Positions 12,066 to 14,604 of a stretch of DNA of 14,604 nt are shown one piece after another. Source of the DNA: Candidatus Omnitrophota bacterium (lineage in GTDB: Bacteria; Omnitrophota; Gorgyraeia; 2-02-FULL-51-18; JAGOUK01); contig JAGOUK010000010.1 in the NCBI GenBank assembly GCA_018061225.1, positions 1 through 14,604 of the forward strand. The letters run 5' to 3'. The translations under genes and the position numbers were made by a program. The notes beneath the pieces were generated by a model, which saw nothing but the letters and a program-made list of their open reading frames with translations, did no database searches and was not told where the DNA came from. Positions within the stretch are counted from its first letter, which is position 1. Each line of letters opens with the position of its first letter.

Positions 12066-14604
12066 AGTGGAACTTCATCATTCGCTTCTGTCGATCTTAA
12101 GAATTTTTCCGTCCCCGAAAATATCGGCCTCACTCGCCCCGCTTCGGTCGGTCCGAATGACTTGACCATCCTGACCATTCAAGATATCCACGAGAACTCC
12201 AGCGCCCAGGAGGCCGTTTCGGCGTTACTGGAGCATCTTTCGACCAATTATGGCCTTAGAACGGTCGGTGTTGAAGGCGCGCAGGGCGAAGTCGACCTGT
12301 CCCTGTTTAGGGACTTCAAAGACGGCGAAGCGCGCAAAGCCGCGGCGGAACACATGATGAAGCGGGGGATGTTGTCGGGGGCGGAACTCTTCGCGGCCGC
12401 GCGCGAACAAGCGGTGGCCGTCTACGGCGTTGATGACAACGATCTTTACTGGCAAAACCTCCGGGCGTTTCAAGACTTATTGGAGCGCAAGCCCGACCGC
12501 CTCAAGACCATCGATCAACTGAGAAGCATCGTGACCGCGCTGGAAGACAAAGTTTTTTCTGCCGACCTGCTCGCGTTGGCCCGTGGAGGAGTGCTGAGGA
12601 CCCGGGGAGCCGGGACGTTCACGCAGCGGTGGCAAAAAATAAGAGATCTCGCTGAATCCCGGCGCGTTCCGCTGGCGCGGTTCCAGACGCTGCTTAATTT
12701 GGCTTCAGCGGTTGACGCGGGGAGCCGGGTAAACTTTGAGGACGCGGGACGGGAGCGTGGAGAACTTTTGGACGCATTGACCCGGGCGGTGGATCCGGAA
12801 TCGCTCAAGGCGCTTCTGGGCCAGGCGGTCGAGTTCAAGATGGGCCGGGCTTCACAAGGGGCATTTTCTACCTACCTTCTAAATCTGGCCGCGCGCTTTG
12901 ATCTGCGGACCGAGGCCTACCCGCACCTCAAAGAAGCGGCGGACTACTTCAGCGGTTACGAAAAAATTGATTTTGAAGATGTCCGGTCCGAGTCGGTCGC
13001 GCTGGAAGCGTTGTTGAGAGAAAAGCTTTATGCGTCCGATGAAGAGCGAAAAGTGCAAAAGCTCCGCGAAAAAGTCGAGCTGTTGGGAGACCTGTTCGAA
13101 GTGCGTCTTGCCGGAGAGGGGCTTCGCGAGATCCGCTCCGAGACATTCGACGGGATCGGCGCCGACCTTGTCCAAAATTTAATCGCGCTTGCCGATGTCC
13201 ACGGCGTCCGCCCGCCCGCCGCGGAACAGATACTCGGCCTTACCGTTCAGATCCCCGAAGCGATGCAATTCTACGACCTTGCGGAAGCGCGCAATGAGCA
13301 CATGCTCAAGAATATGACCGACCGGATGCGCCGCGACGGCATGCGGGTCGGAGTGCTGGTGACCGGCGGTTTTCATGCGCGGGGCATGGCGGATATCATG
13401 AAGCAGGACGGCATATCCCATGTGCTGATCCTACCCCGCTTTGCCACTGAAGCATCCAGGCCCTATTGGTCGCTTATCGCCGAGTCTCCCCGGACGCTCC
13501 GGGATCATCTCAACTCTGAACAGAGCCGCTCCTCCAAGCTTGAGGCCGCGGCGGTGATGACCGCTTCAAGCCTTCATCATGAGTTCCAGCAAAAAGGCAA
13601 ATCCGCCGCGGACGCCGCTCCGGAATCTCTCCTGCAGATGGCTATGAGCATGCTGCCGGAAACCCAAGGCACCGGACCGTCAGCGCGTCCGGTGGAAGCG
13701 CCCCGCGCCCCTATCCGGCTGGCACGGGCTTCCAGGGCAGAACATTTAAGCACCGCTTCCATCGCATGGAACGGGATCGCAGAAAGTCTGCAAGCCGTGT
13801 CCTCAACCACGGACGCATCCGGCGCCATCGTGTTCAGGGTCCAGTTTGAGACCAGAACCTTCGACGTGACGATCGACAAAAAGGGTGAGGTGACAGGGGT
13901 TGAGCGCACCGCCGTAGAGCTACAACAGGAGGCTGACGCCGAAGCCGCGCGTATCAAGGCCAACCAAAAAATAGTTGTGGAGGCTGTGAGGCGTATTTCC
14001 GGCGACTCCGGCCGGATCTGGACAAACCAAGAGATCTACAAAGCCATGACCCCGGGGGAGCGGGAGGCATTGGGAGAGTTGATCGCAAGTTGGGAGACGA
14101 CCTCGGGGGCTTTTGGGGTGACGCAGCAGGCGGACCTTGAGAAGACGATAGCGAGCAAGGACACCACCGCCCCGGACCGCTCAGCCGCCCAGCAGCAGCT
14201 ACGCGAGCTCTTGATCGTCCGCATGATGAGGGATGAGATGGTTCTTGAGCGAGCGGACGCGGTTACAGAACTCATTGCGAAGGCTATTGAGCGGTCCGTC
14301 AAAGATGATGATTCGGAAGAGGCGCGTATCCGGCTCTTGACGCAATACCGTAGCCTCGGGGAATCGGGAGGATTGGTCACTTTGCCCGGCGAGACGGATC
14401 GTTTACCGGCCGCCACCGTCAAAATTGCCTTTGACCGGAAGTACGCGCAAGGATTGGCCGCCGTGCAGCGGCTGGAGATCCGCAGGGATGGTCTGCGAAA
14501 CAGATTGAGAGAAAAAGGGTTAGGAGCTCTTGTCAGGATTGAGCTTCGGAGCGAGCTGAACGAGGTGAGTGCCTCGATCGCACATGAGTACGCCGGGATG
14601 GGGT
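11976..14604 (+). CDS. Exported protein with divergent ChaN/TraB/Tiki-like domain, 3'-truncated by the window edge (at least 876 aa)
   Basis: The frame opens at the only ATG after an in-frame stop at 11943-11945 and is still open at the last base. The start is supported by an immediate signal peptide (residues 1-30). No Shine-Dalgarno lies at normal distance; AAGAGG at 11952-11957 is 18 bases upstream. Residues about 64-490 carry Tiki-superfamily hallmarks: IQDIHENSSAQ with His72, TVGVEGA with Glu100, a late ARNEHM (Arg439), and TGGFHARGM with His467. Between them sits a long helical insertion, making the domain larger than ChaN as I know it. Family members bind haem (ChaN), act as metalloproteases (Tiki) or hydrolyse esters (EreA); which applies here is unknown. 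From about 590 the protein is Ser/Ala/Arg-rich, then has a short beta segment (VFRVQFETRTFDVTI), then long charged helices. No cysteine was seen. It may extend far beyond the window, possibly as a second giant. It may be a separate transcript from the upstream gene given the 181-base spacer. Confidence 0.92.
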   Translation, partial: MKVRSRSRQILRALALVLVFLQVLETPLLASGTSSFASVDLKNFSVPENIGLTRPASVGPNDLTILTIQDIHENSSAQEAVSALLEHLSTNYGLRTVGVEGAQGEVDLSLFRDFKDGEARKAAAEHMMKRGMLSGAELFAAAREQAVAVYGVDDNDLYWQNLRAFQDLLERKPDRLKTIDQLRSIVTALEDKVFSADLLALARGGVLRTRGAGTFTQRWQKIRDLAESRRVPLARFQTLLNLASAVDAGSRVNFEDAGRERGELLDALTRAVDPESLKALLGQAVEFKMGRASQGAFSTYLLNLAARFDLRTEAYPHLKEAADYFSGYEKIDFEDVRSESVALEALLREKLYASDEERKVQKLREKVELLGDLFEVRLAGEGLREIRSETFDGIGADLVQNLIALADVHGVRPPAAEQILGLTVQIPEAMQFYDLAEARNEHMLKNMTDRMRRDGMRVGVLVTGGFHARGMADIMKQDGISHVLILPRFATEASRPYWSLIAESPRTLRDHLNSEQSRSSKLEAAAVMTASSLHHEFQQKGKSAADAAPESLLQMAMSMLPETQGTGPSARPVEAPRAPIRLARASRAEHLSTASIAWNGIAESLQAVSSTTDASGAIVFRVQFETRTFDVTIDKKGEVTGVERTAVELQQEADAEAARIKANQKIVVEAVRRISGDSGRIWTNQEIYKAMTPGEREALGELIASWETTSGAFGVTQQADLEKTIASKDTTAPDRSAAQQQLRELLIVRMMRDEMVLERADAVTELIAKAIERSVKDDDSEEARIRLLTQYRSLGESGGLVTLPGETDRLPAATVKIAFDRKYAQGLAAVQRLEIRRDGLRNRLREKGLGALVRIELRSELNEVSASIAHEYAGMG
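12165..13444 (+). other. Divergent ChaN/TraB/Tiki-like domain (residues about 64-490)
   Basis: The N-terminal motif QDIHENSSAQ corresponds by eye to the GExHDN...Q motif of ChaN-type proteins, with the first Gly-Glu replaced by Gln-Asp. A strand ending in Glu100 (TVGVEGA) follows about 28 residues later, as in ChaN and EreA. Near the end, EARNEHMLKNM resembles the TraB/Tiki 'ERNxxM' helix and VGVLVTGGFHARGM the final 'GxxH' strand. Together His72, Glu100, Arg439 and His467 form a plausible metal, haem or substrate site. The assignment rests on motif order rather than a profile search. Confidence 0.6.
13890..14603 (+). other. Charged helical / coiled-coil-like tail of the exported protein
   Basis: After a short beta segment the chain is rich in Glu, Arg, Ala, Gln and Leu with few prolines (for example VELQQEADAEAARIKANQ), typical of long helices or coiled coils. 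It stays in this style to the right edge, and no catalytic motif was recognised. Confidence 0.5.

Overview
The window holds two protein-coding genes on the + strand, both cut by the window edges, with a 181-base spacer between them. The first is a giant gene: its frame is already open at base 2 and stays open to a TAG at 11792-11794, giving at least 3,930 residues. The second starts at 11976 with a clear signal peptide and is still open after 876 codons at the right edge. I found no tRNA, rRNA, CRISPR array, insertion sequence or antisense gene.

Giant gene, left to right. It enters the window inside a tandem array of 76-residue repeats with EF-hand-like loops (2-346). Next come a helical stretch with a third such loop (662-697) and a transglutaminase-like Cys-His-Asp domain (740-1138). 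A long, mostly beta-rich or mixed region follows (about 1140-5800), with at least three degenerate beta-repeats near its start. Then there is a hydrophobic, Gly/Ala-rich, possibly membrane-inserting segment (about 5849-6700). The remainder is a very Ala-rich helical C-terminal part, divided by three Ala/Pro/Ser/Thr linkers, and a compact alpha/beta C-terminal domain (11294-11791). I read through the whole translation and found one cysteine in about 3,930 residues. It is exactly the putative nucleophile of the transglutaminase-like domain.

Second gene. It encodes a Sec-exported protein with a divergent ChaN/TraB/Tiki-type (EreA-like) domain at about residues 64-490, followed by a long helical tail. 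No cysteine was seen in the 876 visible residues. It may be another giant or very long protein.

Organism. A gene this long, with Ala-rich helical repeats and A/P/S/T linkers, next to an exported protein of the 'QDIHxN...VEGA' ChaN-like type, best fits my memory of Omnitrophota (candidate phylum OP3), where giant proteins have been reported. This is inference without a database search; other PVC-like or uncultured lineages are possible.

How the genes might work together. Both products look suited to life outside the cytoplasm: Cys depletion, Ca-binding-like loops and a signal peptide on the second. A cell-surface or periplasmic role in attachment, predation or processing of envelope polymers is plausible but not shown by the sequence.
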